From the NCBI GenBank assembly GCA_017303335.1, contig JAFLBK010000002.1, positions 310,001-374,000 on the forward strand: 64,000 bases of DNA, given 5' to 3'. Position numbers and translations under genes: made by a program. Origin of the DNA: Chitinophagales bacterium (lineage in GTDB: Bacteria; Bacteroidota; Bacteroidia; Chitinophagales; Chitinophagaceae). The notes beneath the pieces are model-generated. The model was given only the letters and a program-made list of their open reading frames with translations, made no database searches and had not been told where the DNA came from. Each line of letters begins with the position of its first letter. The first letter of the stretch is position 1. Of the stretch, positions 33,372-41,315 are shown piece by piece.

Positions 33372-34385
33372 ATGACGGGTCGGTTTACATCCCGGGGGTT
33401 GACATTGCTTTTGCAGGTGATCGCCTGGCTTTGCCTTATCCTTTTCCTGGTGTTTTACTCGGCCAATAAATGGTCCGAAGAGCCCCGGTACGCCATATTC
33501 AGTGCCTTGATCGCAGGGGTTTCCTACATGATCGCAGTGTATGGGAATGCGAATTTCCTGTGGCCCCGCTTTTTTGCTGCCAGGAAGACCGGCCTTTATG
33601 TATTGTTCTCGGTTCTGTTTGTCGGGGCGCTGGTTGTGTTGCGGATGATCACCGAGAATATTCTGCTGATGCCCCTGCATCATGCTTTCTACGACTGGAA
33701 CATCTCCCATTTTTCGTTGTCGGTGATCACGGTTTCGGTAGCCTATCTTTTTGGCGCTTTTTTGCGTATGGGGATCAGTTATGTAAATCTCAGCCGGGAA
33801 CAGGAGGAGTTGAAACGGCGGCAGGTAAGCGCCGAACTGGCGTTGCTGAAGCAGCAGGTTCAGCCACATTTTCTTTTCAATACCCTGAACAATATATATT
33901 CGCTGGCGCATGCCAAAAGCGATAACGCCACCGTGGCAATCGACAAACTGGCCGCGATCATGCGCTATTTTACCGAAGATGCCCTGCATGACCGGGTATC
34001 TTTACAGGCCGAAGTGAACGTTATTCGTGATTATATCCTGCTTGAACAATTACGCATGCTTCATCCTGTTTCGATCGGGATGGAAATAACCACGGAAGAC
34101 CGGCAGGTGCCCCCTATGTTGCTCATGCCTTTTATCGAAAACCTGTTCAAACACGGAGTGGATAAGTTACGGGATGATAACCATGCTTCCATCAGCCTTA
34201 TCCTGCGCAATGACAGGCTGATCTATTCGGTGCAAAATAAGTTACACGGGGAGATACAACCCGGTGCCGGCGTGGGGTTGAGCAACCTGGAAAAGCGATT
34301 GTATCTGTTGTACAAAGCCGGTTACCGGTTCCAGGCTTCTGCCATCAATGATTTTTTTCATGCAACCCTCGAAATCCCAGTATGA
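33372..34385 (+). CDS. LytS-type sensor histidine kinase
   Basis: This is a membrane sensor of the LytS/YehU type. Four hydrophobic helices lie in the first 140 residues from the chosen start. A coiled coil SREQEELKRRQVSAELALLKQQVQ follows, then the His-kinase motif PHFLFNTLNNIYSLAH, and a reduced ATPase domain with MLLMPFIENLFKHGV and GAGVGLSNLEKRL. The start is uncertain: ATGs at 33279, 33333 and 33372 are in frame. The last places the first helix normally, and a TTCCTTTG -7-like box near 33227 fits any of the three. The stop overlaps the LytTR regulator start by four bases. Confidence 0.9.
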   Translation: MTGRFTSRGLTLLLQVIAWLCLILFLVFYSANKWSEEPRYAIFSALIAGVSYMIAVYGNANFLWPRFFAARKTGLYVLFSVLFVGALVVLRMITENILLMPLHHAFYDWNISHFSLSVITVSVAYLFGAFLRMGISYVNLSREQEELKRRQVSAELALLKQQVQPHFLFNTLNNIYSLAHAKSDNATVAIDKLAAIMRYFTEDALHDRVSLQAEVNVIRDYILLEQLRMLHPVSIGMEITTEDRQVPPMLLMPFIENLFKHGVDKLRDDNHASISLILRNDRLIYSVQNKLHGEIQPGAGVGLSNLEKRLYLLYKAGYRFQASAINDFFHATLEIPV

Positions 34386-35074
34386 TGACCTGTATGATAA
34401 TCGATGATGAACCCCTCGCGGTTCAACTGCTCGAGAGCCATATCCGGCAGGCCGGCAATCTGCAGTTGCTGCATACCTGTTACCACGCACTCGAGGCTCA
34501 CCAGGTTCTGAAACGGCGCCCTGTCGACCTGTTGTTCCTTGATATTAATATGCCCCGGTTAAGCGGGATGGAACTGGTTTCGTTGCTTCCTCCCGGGCAG
34601 AAGATCATTTTTACCACCGCTTATTCCGAATATGCCGTGCAGAGTTATGAGAAGGATGCGGTCGATTATCTTCTTAAGCCGATCAGTTTTGAACGCTTCA
34701 TGAAAGCAGTGGACAAGGCGGAGAAATGGATGCAGCAACCGGCGGCCCGGGATACCGCCACTGCGTCCGTGTTCCTGAAAAGCGGTCGAACGCTGGTGAA
34801 CATCCAGTTCGACAGTGTACTTTTCATTGAGGGGCTGAAAGATTACGTAGCCTTTCATACCCTGGAGGAAAAGATCGTGGTGTATAAACGGATGAAGGAA
34901 CTGGAAGAGAGTTTACCCCCTTATTTCGTGCGGGTGCATAATTCCTACTTTGTCAATACTCGGCAGATCAGCCGTGTCGAAGACAACCAGGTGGTGATCG
35001 CGTCGAGGCAGATACCCGTGAGTGAGAAATACCGGGAACCGTTCCTGCAAAAAATACGGACCGGGTTGCTATAG
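34382..35074 (+). CDS. LytTR-family response regulator
   Basis: This 230-residue regulator pairs with the overlapping LytS-type kinase. The receiver has an acidic pocket IIDDEP, phospho-Asp in LLFLDINMPRLSG near residue 56, and Lys in YLLKPISFERF. Residues about 128-230 form a LytTR DNA-binding domain with FIEGLKDYVAFHTLEEKIVVYKRMKELEESLPPYFVRVHNSYFVN. Such pairs are common in Bacteroidota. Targets are not evident from the surroundings. Its stop overlaps the stop of the convergent VOC gene by 6 bases. Confidence 0.93.
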   Translation: MMTCMIIDDEPLAVQLLESHIRQAGNLQLLHTCYHALEAHQVLKRRPVDLLFLDINMPRLSGMELVSLLPPGQKIIFTTAYSEYAVQSYEKDAVDYLLKPISFERFMKAVDKAEKWMQQPAARDTATASVFLKSGRTLVNIQFDSVLFIEGLKDYVAFHTLEEKIVVYKRMKELEESLPPYFVRVHNSYFVNTRQISRVEDNQVVIASRQIPVSEKYREPFLQKIRTGLL

Positions 35075-35428
35075 GTACTCATTGAACGAAAGCCTGTTGC
35101 CGAAGGGATCGTGCAGGGAGAGCTGCCTGGTTCCATAGAATGTATCCTCCACCACCGGCTGGTAATTTTTATAGGGTCTCGACAGCAATTCATCCCGCAA
35201 TTGTTCGATCCGGTTGCAGGTCATGAACACCCGGGTATGCGGTGATGTGTCGCCTTCGTGCCCGGATAAATGCAGCCGGATATTGTCACGCGAGATACCC
35301 ATGTAGAGGGGCATGCCGGGTTCAAACCGGTGTTCAAAGTCGATGTTGAAACCGAGCCAGCCGATATAAAAAGCGCGGGCTTCGGCTTCATCAAAAATGC
35401 GGAGGATGGGGATGTTCTGGAGAAGCAT
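35069..35428 (-). CDS. VOC/glyoxalase-like protein (bleomycin-resistance type)
   Basis: This 119-residue protein has the two beta-alpha-beta-beta-beta halves of the vicinal oxygen chelate fold: ILRIFDEAEARAFYIGWLGFNIDFEHRF at the start, and VVEDTFYGTRQLSLHDPFGNRLSFNEYL at the end. The second half matches the bleomycin-resistance-like subgroup. Real activity could be binding of a small molecule rather than resistance. It overlaps the convergent LytTR gene at the stop. Confidence 0.85.
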   Translation of the reverse strand: MLLQNIPILRIFDEAEARAFYIGWLGFNIDFEHRFEPGMPLYMGISRDNIRLHLSGHEGDTSPHTRVFMTCNRIEQLRDELLSRPYKNYQPVVEDTFYGTRQLSLHDPFGNRLSFNEYL

Positions 35429-35477
35429 AAAAGGTGGATGAACAAGTTAAAATAAAAAAAGTGATAAGGCGCTGCTT

Positions 35478-35978
35478 TCAGGTACTCCTGTTTCCTAATT
35501 CAATCACTTCGCAGTCCCTGATATCGGCTTCATCAATCACAAAGCGTATAAGGGTTCGTACCTTATGCCAGCCGTGTTTACCTGCTGCTCCCGGGTTCAT
35601 GTGGAGGCATTGCAGTTTTTCATCGTACATGATCTTCAGGATATGCGAATGCCCGCTGATGAAGAGCTTCGGTTTGTGCGCCACTATTTCTTTTTTGGTT
35701 TCGGGGTTATACCTGGGCGGGTAGCCGCCGATATGCCGGATCAGTACCTTTATCGCCTCACAGTCGAACACAACCTGTTCGGGAAAATCGTTGCGGATGG
35801 ATGTATCATCGATATTGCCATACACGCCTCGTACCAGGGGAAAACCTGCCCTGAGTTTTTCAGCCACACCCGGTCCGAAATCCCCGGCATGCCATACCTC
35901 ATCACATGGCCGGAAATGCTCAAATACCGCTTCATCGAGGTAACCGTGTGTGTCAGAAATTAAACCGATCCTTTTCAA
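35478..35978 (-). CDS. YfcE/MJ0936-type metallophosphoesterase
   Basis: This 166-residue calcineurin-like phosphoesterase has the metal-binding series GLISDTHGYLD (Asp, His), HAGDFGPG (Asp), VYGNIDD (Asn), and GHSHILK (paired His). It resembles the YfcE family, which hydrolyses phosphodiesters in vitro and whose natural substrate is unknown. The TTG start at 35978 puts the first motif at residue 7, as is normal. An ATG at 36032 would add 18 residues absent in the family. Confidence 0.88.
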   Translation of the reverse strand: MKRIGLISDTHGYLDEAVFEHFRPCDEVWHAGDFGPGVAEKLRAGFPLVRGVYGNIDDTSIRNDFPEQVVFDCEAIKVLIRHIGGYPPRYNPETKKEIVAHKPKLFISGHSHILKIMYDEKLQCLHMNPGAAGKHGWHKVRTLIRFVIDEADIRDCEVIELGNRST

Positions 35979-36213
35979 TTTGTTGCAGAATAGCCGTAAA
36001 TTTACAACAACCAACGAGCAATGCCGTTTCACCGCAATTTTATTTATTACATTGATAAGCGAAGCTGGAAATACATTTTCCTGCTGGCTACGCTTGAGCT
36101 GTCAGGAAGTCAAAGCTGATAAGGCAAAACCAAAAGGTGGTTTTCAAATAGTTGGAGTCTCTCCTTTCAGGTTTTACCTTTTGCCTTTTAATTTCATAGT
36201 AATCTTTCATCTT

Positions 36214-36221
36214 TAATTTTG
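36214..36221 (+). promoter_or_regulatory. -7 box (TAATTTTG) of hmgA
   Basis: TAATTTTG fits TAnnTTTG and ends seven bases before the hmgA ATG at 36229. The mRNA would be leaderless or nearly so. No clear -33 element is seen at the usual distance. Confidence 0.35.
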
Positions 36222-36228
36222 TCATTCC

Positions 36229-37386
36229 ATGCCTCATTATTATACCCTGGGAAAGATCCCGCATAAACGACATGTTCAGTTCCGTAAACCCGATGGGGGG
36301 CTTTACAGTGAGCAATTATTCTCCACCGAGGGATTCAGCGATGATTACTCGCTGCTCTACCATTGTCACCCGCCCACACAGATCATCAAGGCCGAGCCGC
36401 AGGTGGATGTGAGTCCGCAGATCGCTGAAGAAAAAATGCTCAAACACCGCTGCTTTGAAGGGTTTCATATCAAGCCGGGCGGCGAGTTCCTGCAAAGCCG
36501 CATACCGGTGCTGGTGAACAGCGATTGTCATATTGTACTGGCGGCCCCGCAGAGCGGAACGACCGGTTACTTCTATAAAAACACCGATGCCGATGAGATG
36601 ATCTTTGTGCACGAGGGCTCGGGTACGGTGCGTACCCAGTATGGCGACCTCCCTTTTGGTTACGGCGATTACATCGTGCTGCCACGGGGCACCATCTACC
36701 AGGTTGAGTTCAAAGACGACAAGAACAGGCTGTTCATCGTAGAATCGTTTTCACCCCTTCGTTTTCCAAAACGCTATATGAGCCGCTATGGCCAGTTGAT
36801 GGAACATTCGCCGTTCTGCGAGCGGGATATCCGGCCGCCCCAGGATCTGAAAACCTACGATGAAAAGGGCGATTTCCTGATCAAAGCCAAAAAGAAAGGA
36901 ATGCTCTACGGTTTGCACTACGGAACCCATCCCTTTGATGTGATCGGGTGGGATGGATGCTGTTATCCCTATATCTTTTCCATTCATGATTTTGAGCCGA
37001 TCACCGGCAGGGTACACCAGCCGCCTCCCGTACACCAAACCTTCGAGACCAATGCCTTCGTGGTATGCTCGTTTGTTCCGAGGCTCTATGATTATCACCC
37101 GGATGCCATTCCGGCTCCCTACAACCACAGCAATATCGACAGCGATGAGGTATTATATTATGTGGATGGCGACTTCATGAGCCGCAAACACGTAACCCGG
37201 GGGATGATCACCCTGCACCCGGCCGGCATTCCGCATGGCCCTCATCCCGGCGCAGTCGAGAAAAGCATCGGGGCGAAGGAAACAAAGGAACTGGCGGTGA
37301 TGGTGGATACCTTCCGTCCGCTGATGCTTACCAAACAGGCGCTGGAGATCGAAAATCAGGATTATATCATGAGTTGGGCCGAGTGA
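36229..37386 (+). CDS. hmgA: Homogentisate 1,2-dioxygenase
   Basis: HmgA opens the ring of homogentisate with O2 and Fe(II) to give maleylacetoacetate in tyrosine and phenylalanine breakdown. The 385-residue protein is a double-cupin enzyme. Conserved segments include FSTEGFSDDYSLLYHCHPPT, the substrate loop DEMIFVHEGSG, LPRGTIYQVEF, YCYPYIFSIHDFEP-like WDGCCYPYIFSIHDFEP, and the C-terminal iron-site region LHPAGIPHGPHPGAVEKSIG. The length is slightly shorter than proteobacterial HmgA (about 440) but normal for this branch. No fumarylacetoacetase or other tyrosine-pathway gene is adjacent. Confidence 0.92.
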   Translation: MPHYYTLGKIPHKRHVQFRKPDGGLYSEQLFSTEGFSDDYSLLYHCHPPTQIIKAEPQVDVSPQIAEEKMLKHRCFEGFHIKPGGEFLQSRIPVLVNSDCHIVLAAPQSGTTGYFYKNTDADEMIFVHEGSGTVRTQYGDLPFGYGDYIVLPRGTIYQVEFKDDKNRLFIVESFSPLRFPKRYMSRYGQLMEHSPFCERDIRPPQDLKTYDEKGDFLIKAKKKGMLYGLHYGTHPFDVIGWDGCCYPYIFSIHDFEPITGRVHQPPPVHQTFETNAFVVCSFVPRLYDYHPDAIPAPYNHSNIDSDEVLYYVDGDFMSRKHVTRGMITLHPAGIPHGPHPGAVEKSIGAKETKELAVMVDTFRPLMLTKQALEIENQDYIMSWAE

Positions 37387-37455
37387 TGGGGTGGGCAGCA
37401 GGCTACTTTTTTCTTTGATAAAATCATTATATTGGCATAACTAAAATTGCTTCTT

Positions 37456-37863
37456 ATGATAAAATTCAGCGAAATTAAAGTGGGCGATTACCTCATCGCC
37501 GATAACGACGGCGACAAAAAACAAGGGGAAGTGACCAACCTGAACCACGACGAAAAACAGGTTTGTGTGGATACAGGCGCCCAGGAGTTCTGGTATGAGA
37601 CCGAACAACTCAGCCCGATCGCGTTGGATGAAGACCAGTTGATGAAACTGAAATTCCACAAACAGGAAAACCCGGATGGTACGGTGAAGTATATGAAGGG
37701 GGCCTTCCGGATGATGTTACCGGCCAAAGGCGATTTTTCGCACTTCGAACTTTGGTACCGCGATGAGCACAGGCATATCATGCACCCGCTGAACGTCCAT
37801 CACCTCCAGAATCATTTCTATGAAATGACCAAGGTGCACCTGAACGACGAATCTTTCGATTGA
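37456..37863 (+). CDS. Conserved-looking hypothetical protein
   Basis: I do not recognise this 135-residue protein. It has no signal peptide or membrane helix. The first half (IKFSEIKVGDYLIADNDGDKKQGEV) resembles an SH3-like or KOW-like small beta barrel. The second half (YMKGAFRMMLPAKGDFSHFELWYRDEHRHI) is rich in His and aromatic residues. The ATG at 37456 is preferred over TTG at 37447. A strong terminator follows it, so it is not joined to the ribosomal operon downstream. Confidence 0.72.
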   Translation: MIKFSEIKVGDYLIADNDGDKKQGEVTNLNHDEKQVCVDTGAQEFWYETEQLSPIALDEDQLMKLKFHKQENPDGTVKYMKGAFRMMLPAKGDFSHFELWYRDEHRHIMHPLNVHHLQNHFYEMTKVHLNDESFD

Positions 37864-37882
37864 TAAACAGGATATTAGAGCA

Positions 37883-37908
37883 AGCCGGCCCAAGTGCCGG
37901 CTTTTTTA
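37883..37908 (+). terminator. Intrinsic terminator upstream of infA region
   Basis: AGCCGGC (37883-37889) and GCCGGCT (37896-37902) form a 7-bp GC-rich stem with a 6-base loop followed by TTTTTT. It separates the preceding hypothetical gene from the ribosomal operon. Confidence 0.85.
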
Positions 37909-38017
37909 GTTTTTGCCGGCCGGAAGTCCTTTCATACCCTCCCGGGTAGCCCCAAAAGGCCATCGAACCGGCTTTTTTGTGGAAAAATGGGGGATTTGTT
38001 GGTAAATATGGCCGTTT

Positions 38018-38051
38018 TTTGCTGATTATTAAATAAATCCACCTATCTTTG
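38018..38051 (+). promoter_or_regulatory. Canonical promoter of the infA-rplQ operon
   Basis: TTTG (38018-38021), a 22-base spacer, then TATCTTTG (38044-38051) match the Bacteroidota promoter consensus. The infA ATG is 13 bases further on, giving a very short leader. Confidence 0.8.
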
Positions 38052-38064
38052 CGCTCCCAAAATT

Positions 38065-38283
38065 ATGGCTAAACAAGCACTCATTAAACAGGACGGAACC
38101 ATAGTAGAAGCGCTCAGCAATGCTATGTTCAAGGTAAAACTGGAAAATGACCACGAGATTTTGGCCACTATTTCCGGGAAAATGCGCATGCACTACATCC
38201 GCATTCTGCCGGGCGATAAAGTGGGGGTGGAAATGAGCCCGTACGACCTTACAAGGGGGCGGATCATCTTCCGGTACAAGTAA
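38065..38283 (+). CDS. infA: Translation initiation factor IF-1
   Basis: IF-1 is an S1-type OB-fold protein that blocks the ribosomal A site during initiation. It has 72 residues, the standard length. The signature [48 protein letters not shown] is intact. It is the first gene of the alpha-type operon and has its own promoter. In most bacteria the operon is joined to secY and map upstream, but here an unrelated gene and a terminator precede it. Confidence 0.97.
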   Translation: MAKQALIKQDGTIVEALSNAMFKVKLENDHEILATISGKMRMHYIRILPGDKVGVEMSPYDLTRGRIIFRYK

Positions 38284-38324
38284 CAGAAAGCGAATAACAT
38301 TATAACAAAGTAAAACAACGAATC

Positions 38325-38441
38325 ATGAAGGTAAGAGCTTCAATAAAAAAACGCAGCGCCGATTGCAAGATCGTAAGAAGGAAGGGCAGGCTGTACGTGA
38401 TCAACAAAAAGAATCCCCGCTTCAAGCAGAAGCAAGGGTAA
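38325..38441 (+). CDS. rpmJ: 50S ribosomal protein L36
   Basis: This 38-codon gene encodes the smallest large-subunit protein. [19 protein letters not shown] is the family start, followed by [19 protein letters not shown]. Of the four zinc-binding positions of the classic L36 only the Cys in ADCKI is kept, and the others are replaced, so this is the zinc-free (C-minus) type. It lies 41 bases after infA and leads to rpsM. Confidence 0.95.
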   Translation: MKVRASIKKRSADCKIVRRKGRLYVINKKNPRFKQKQG

Positions 38442-38463
38442 CAACTCCTGGGGCAGGGTGACA

Positions 38464-38489
38464 ATTTTTAATTTTTAATTTTTAATTCA
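38464..38489. repeat. AATTTTTAATTTTTAA tandem before rpsM
   Basis: Three and a half copies of a 7-base TTTTTAA unit lie between rpmJ and rpsM inside the ribosomal operon. A related AT-rich block precedes rpe at 28672-28697. Confidence 0.6.
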
Positions 38490-38493
38490 TATT

Positions 38494-38874
38494 ATGGCTC
38501 GTATTGCCGGTATAGATTTACCAAAGAATAAAAGAGGCGAAATAGGCCTTACCTACATTTACGGTATCGGACGTTCAACCGCCCGTTACATTCTCGAAAA
38601 GTCGGGTATCGACTTCAACAAAAAAGTGAATCAATGGTCGGATGATGAGCAAACCGCCATCCGTAACGTCATCAATAACGAGTTCAAAACCGAAGGTGCC
38701 CTCCGGAGTGAGACCCAGATGAACATCAAGCGTTTGCTTGATATCGCCTGCTACCGTGGCCTGCGTCATCGTAAAGGATTACCGGTTCGTGGTCAGCGTA
38801 CCCGTACCAACAGCCGTACCCGTAAAGGAAAGCGTAAGACGGTTGCCGGTAAGAAGAAAGTAGCCAAGAAGTAA
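38494..38874 (+). CDS. rpsM: 30S ribosomal protein S13
   Basis: S13 sits at the head of the small subunit and contacts the P-site tRNA and L5. The 126-residue protein starts [30 protein letters not shown] and has the helix-two-turn-helix and the basic extension [29 protein letters not shown]. The length is normal. It is followed by a 178-base spacer with an inverted repeat before rpsK, unusually long within this operon. Confidence 0.98.
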   Translation: MARIAGIDLPKNKRGEIGLTYIYGIGRSTARYILEKSGIDFNKKVNQWSDDEQTAIRNVINNEFKTEGALRSETQMNIKRLLDIACYRGLRHRKGLPVRGQRTRTNSRTRKGKRKTVAGKKKVAKK

Positions 38875-38883
38875 TAAGAAGTG

Positions 38884-38927
38884 AAAATTCAAAAGTCAAA
38901 GTCCACAACCTTTCGCTTTTGAATTTT
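38884..38927. repeat. 12-bp perfect inverted repeat between rpsM and rpsK
   Basis: AAAATTCAAAAG (38884-38895) pairs exactly with CTTTTGAATTTT (38916-38927) around a 20-base loop. No T-run suited to termination follows at once, and rpsK must be transcribed through it. Confidence 0.7.
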
Positions 38928-39052
38928 GACTTTTAACTTGATAACAGGCTTGATTTTCTGAATCAACACCAGATCGCTCTACAAGCCGGCGGGAGGGTTG
39001 ATCCAGACGGGTAAAACCGGACATTTTTAAAGATTACCTACCAGATCAGATT

Positions 39053-39454
39053 ATGGCAAAAGCACAAGCAGGCGCAAAAGCAGCCTCGAAGAAAAGAGTG
39101 GTGAAAGTAGACAGCTACGGCGACGCTCACATCACAGCAAGTTTCAACAACATCATCATCAGTTTAACCAACAAACAGGGCCAGGTTATCAGCTGGAGCA
39201 GCGCCGGTAAAATGGGTTTCCGCGGTTCCAAGAAGAATACGCCTTACGCCGCACAGATGGCTGCAGCGGATGCCGCAAAAACGGCACTGGATGCCGGTCT
39301 GAAGCGGGTGGATGTATTCGTGAAAGGACCCGGTTCGGGCCGCGAAGGAGCGATCCGTTCGCTTTCTCAAAGCGGTATTGAAGTGGCGATGATCAAAGAC
39401 GTAACGCCGCTGCCGCACAATGGCTGCCGTCCTCCCAAGAAAAGAAGAGTTTAA
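39053..39454 (+). CDS. rpsK: 30S ribosomal protein S11
   Basis: S11 lies on the platform of the small subunit near the E site. It has 133 residues. The conserved stretch [43 protein letters not shown] is present, as is the [13 protein letters not shown] loop and the C-terminal [18 protein letters not shown]. It is followed by a structured 109-base spacer before rpsD. Confidence 0.98.
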   Translation: MAKAQAGAKAASKKRVVKVDSYGDAHITASFNNIIISLTNKQGQVISWSSAGKMGFRGSKKNTPYAAQMAAADAAKTALDAGLKRVDVFVKGPGSGREGAIRSLSQSGIEVAMIKDVTPLPHNGCRPPKKRRV

Positions 39455-39456
39455 TA

Positions 39457-39485
39457 ACCGGCCGGGATCCCGTATCCCGAACCGG
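39457..39485 (+). ncRNA. Hairpin in the rpsK-rpsD spacer
   Basis: CGGGAT (39463-39468), loop CCCGT, ATCCCG (39474-39479) form a 6-bp stem. Outer CCGG/CCGG pairs (39458-39461 with 39482-39485) extend it past small bulges. No T-run follows, so it is a processing or stability hairpin candidate rather than a terminator. Confidence 0.45.
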
Positions 39486-39496
39486 CATTTAATAAG

Positions 39497-39552
39497 GGTG
39501 CATTATCGATTTTAAAAGGTCTTTATGATAATGCATCGTCACGAAAAGACCT
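39497..39552 (+). promoter_or_regulatory. H-type pseudoknot candidate in the rpsD leader
   Basis: Stem 1 pairs TGCATTATC (39499-39507) with GATAATGCA (39527-39535), extendable by a G-U and a G-C pair. Stem 2 pairs AGGTCTTT (39517-39524) with AAAGACCT (39545-39552). The stems interlock in H-type order with connecting loops of 9, 2 and 9 bases, a sterically sensible geometry. The last paired base is 11 bases from the rpsD start codon, so folding could limit ribosome access. S4 is the known repressor of its operon in other bacteria, hence a plausible S4-binding leader. Confidence 0.55.
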
Positions 39553-39563
39553 CATACTAAACT

Positions 39564-40169
39564 ATGGCACGTTATACAGGCCCAAAAACAAAGATCTCCC
39601 GTATTTTCGGAGAGCCTATTACCGGAAATGGAAAATGGTTGACCAAGAACAGCAATCCTCCCGGAATGCATGGCGCCAACCGCAAACGCAAAACCCTGGG
39701 TGAATACGCCCTCCAGCTGCGTGAAAAGCAGAAAGCCAAATACACGTATGGCCTGCTCGAAAAACAATTCCGTAAAACATTCGATGAAGCATCCCGCCGC
39801 AAGGGTGTTACCGGTGAAAACCTGATTAAACTGCTGGAAGCCCGTCTGGACAACACCGTGTTCCGCCTGGGTATCGCACCCAGCCGCCAGGCTGCCCGCC
39901 AGCTGGTATCGCACAAACACGTTACCGTGAACGGCGATGTGATCAACATCCCTTCCTACAGCTGCAAACCCGGCGATATCATCGGACTGAAGAACAAGAG
40001 CGCTGCCAATGATACCATCGCTGCCAACATCCGTGGCAAGAATGCCAAGTTCAACTGGCTGGAATGGAATGAAGCCGAAGTAAAAGGTACATTCATTACC
40101 TATCCCGAAAGAGAAAGTGTTCCCGAGAACATCAAGGAACAGCTGATCGTCGAATTGTACAGCAAGTAA
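39564..40169 (+). CDS. rpsD: 30S ribosomal protein S4
   Basis: S4 nucleates assembly of the small subunit by binding 16S rRNA. In E. coli it represses its own operon through a pseudoknot, and in Bacillus it represses rpsD itself. The 201-residue protein has MARYTGPKTKISRIFGEPI at the start and an S4 RNA-binding domain with RLDNTVFRLGIAPSRQAARQLVSHKHVTVNG. The zinc-binding Cys set of some S4 proteins is absent. The leader just upstream is structured. Confidence 0.98.
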   Translation: MARYTGPKTKISRIFGEPITGNGKWLTKNSNPPGMHGANRKRKTLGEYALQLREKQKAKYTYGLLEKQFRKTFDEASRRKGVTGENLIKLLEARLDNTVFRLGIAPSRQAARQLVSHKHVTVNGDVINIPSYSCKPGDIIGLKNKSAANDTIAANIRGKNAKFNWLEWNEAEVKGTFITYPERESVPENIKEQLIVELYSK

Positions 40170-40246
40170 GCGGAGACCCGGGAAGAATCCCGGGAATCCT
40201 GCAACGACCGGTATCATACTTAAACAACAAAAACAACAAAATACAA

Positions 40247-41242
40247 ATGGCCATTTTAAATTTTGTTAAACCAGATAAGATCGTTCTTCAGAAAGCAACA
40301 GAATTTGAAGCCCAATTCGAATTCCGTCCGCTGGAACCGGGTTATGGTGTAACCATCGGCAACTCCCTGCGCAGGGTGTTGCTGAACTCGCTCGAGGGAT
40401 ACGCGATCATCGGGATCAATATCGCCGGCGCCGACCATGAGTTTGCCACCCTTAAAGGCATCACGGAAGACGTTACCGAAATAATCCTGAACCTGAAACA
40501 GGTTCGCCTGAAGAAGAAAGTGGAGCACGACACCAACCTGGAGAAAGTGACTCTTTCAATCAAAAACAAAAACGAATTCACTGCCGGAATGATCGGCGAG
40601 GCTTCTCCTTCTTTTGAAGTGATGAACCCCGAACTGCTGATCTGCACCATGGATACCAGCGCCAAACTCGATATCGAGATCACCATCGGCAAAGGCCGTG
40701 GTTATGTGCCTGCAGAAGAAAATAAAGAGAAGAACTCTCACTTCGGATATATTCCCATCGACGCCATCTTCACCCCGATCAAGAATGTGAAATACTCGAT
40801 CGAGAATACCCGTGTGGAACAGCGTACCGATTTCGAAAAACTGATCATGGAAGTGGTTACCGATGGTACCATTCACCCGGAAGACGCGGTGAAACAAGCC
40901 AGCCGGATCCTGATCCAGCACCTGATGATCATTACCGACGAGAACATCACCTTCGATACCAAAGAGGATAAGAAAGAAGACCTGGTTGATGAGCAAACGC
41001 TGCAACTCCGTAAAGTGCTGAAGACGCCGCTGGAAGACCTCGATCTTTCCGTACGTGCCTTCAACTGCCTGAAAGCGGCCAAGATCAACTCCCTGAGCGA
41101 GCTGGTTCAGTACGAACAGGAAGACCTGATGAAGTTCCGCAACTTCGGTCAGAAATCACTCAGCGAGATCGAGCAGGTACTGCACGAAAGGGGACTGAGC
41201 TTCGGCATGGACCTCAGCAAGCTGAAACTGGATGATGAGTAA
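40247..41242 (+). CDS. rpoA: RNA polymerase alpha subunit
   Basis: RpoA dimerises to start polymerase assembly and contacts promoters and activators. The 331-residue protein has an N-terminal domain with FEFRPLEPGYGVTIGNSLRRVLLNSLEGYAIIGI and a C-terminal domain with LRKVLKTPLEDLDLSVRAFNCLKAAKINSLSELVQYEQEDLMKFRNFGQKSLSEIE. Both are intact and of normal size. It is 77 bases after rpsD and 73 before rplQ. Confidence 0.98.
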   Translation: MAILNFVKPDKIVLQKATEFEAQFEFRPLEPGYGVTIGNSLRRVLLNSLEGYAIIGINIAGADHEFATLKGITEDVTEIILNLKQVRLKKKVEHDTNLEKVTLSIKNKNEFTAGMIGEASPSFEVMNPELLICTMDTSAKLDIEITIGKGRGYVPAEENKEKNSHFGYIPIDAIFTPIKNVKYSIENTRVEQRTDFEKLIMEVVTDGTIHPEDAVKQASRILIQHLMIITDENITFDTKEDKKEDLVDEQTLQLRKVLKTPLEDLDLSVRAFNCLKAAKINSLSELVQYEQEDLMKFRNFGQKSLSEIEQVLHERGLSFGMDLSKLKLDDE

Positions 41243-41315
41243 TTAATCGGAACATTTAATAACCAGTACCTCACAATTCCTGACACGGTGTGAGGGAATA
41301 TAAAACAACAACGTC

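Noticed and set aside
35069..35428. VOC protein as an antibiotic-resistance gene
   Set aside because: The fold is shared by many unrelated small-molecule binding proteins and no resistance context is present.
38950..38966. TTGATT-N5-AATCAA between rpsM and rpsK as a second FNR box
   Set aside because: The spacing between half-sites differs from TTGAT-N4-ATCAA and its place inside the ribosomal operon makes this role unlikely. It reads better as a small hairpin.
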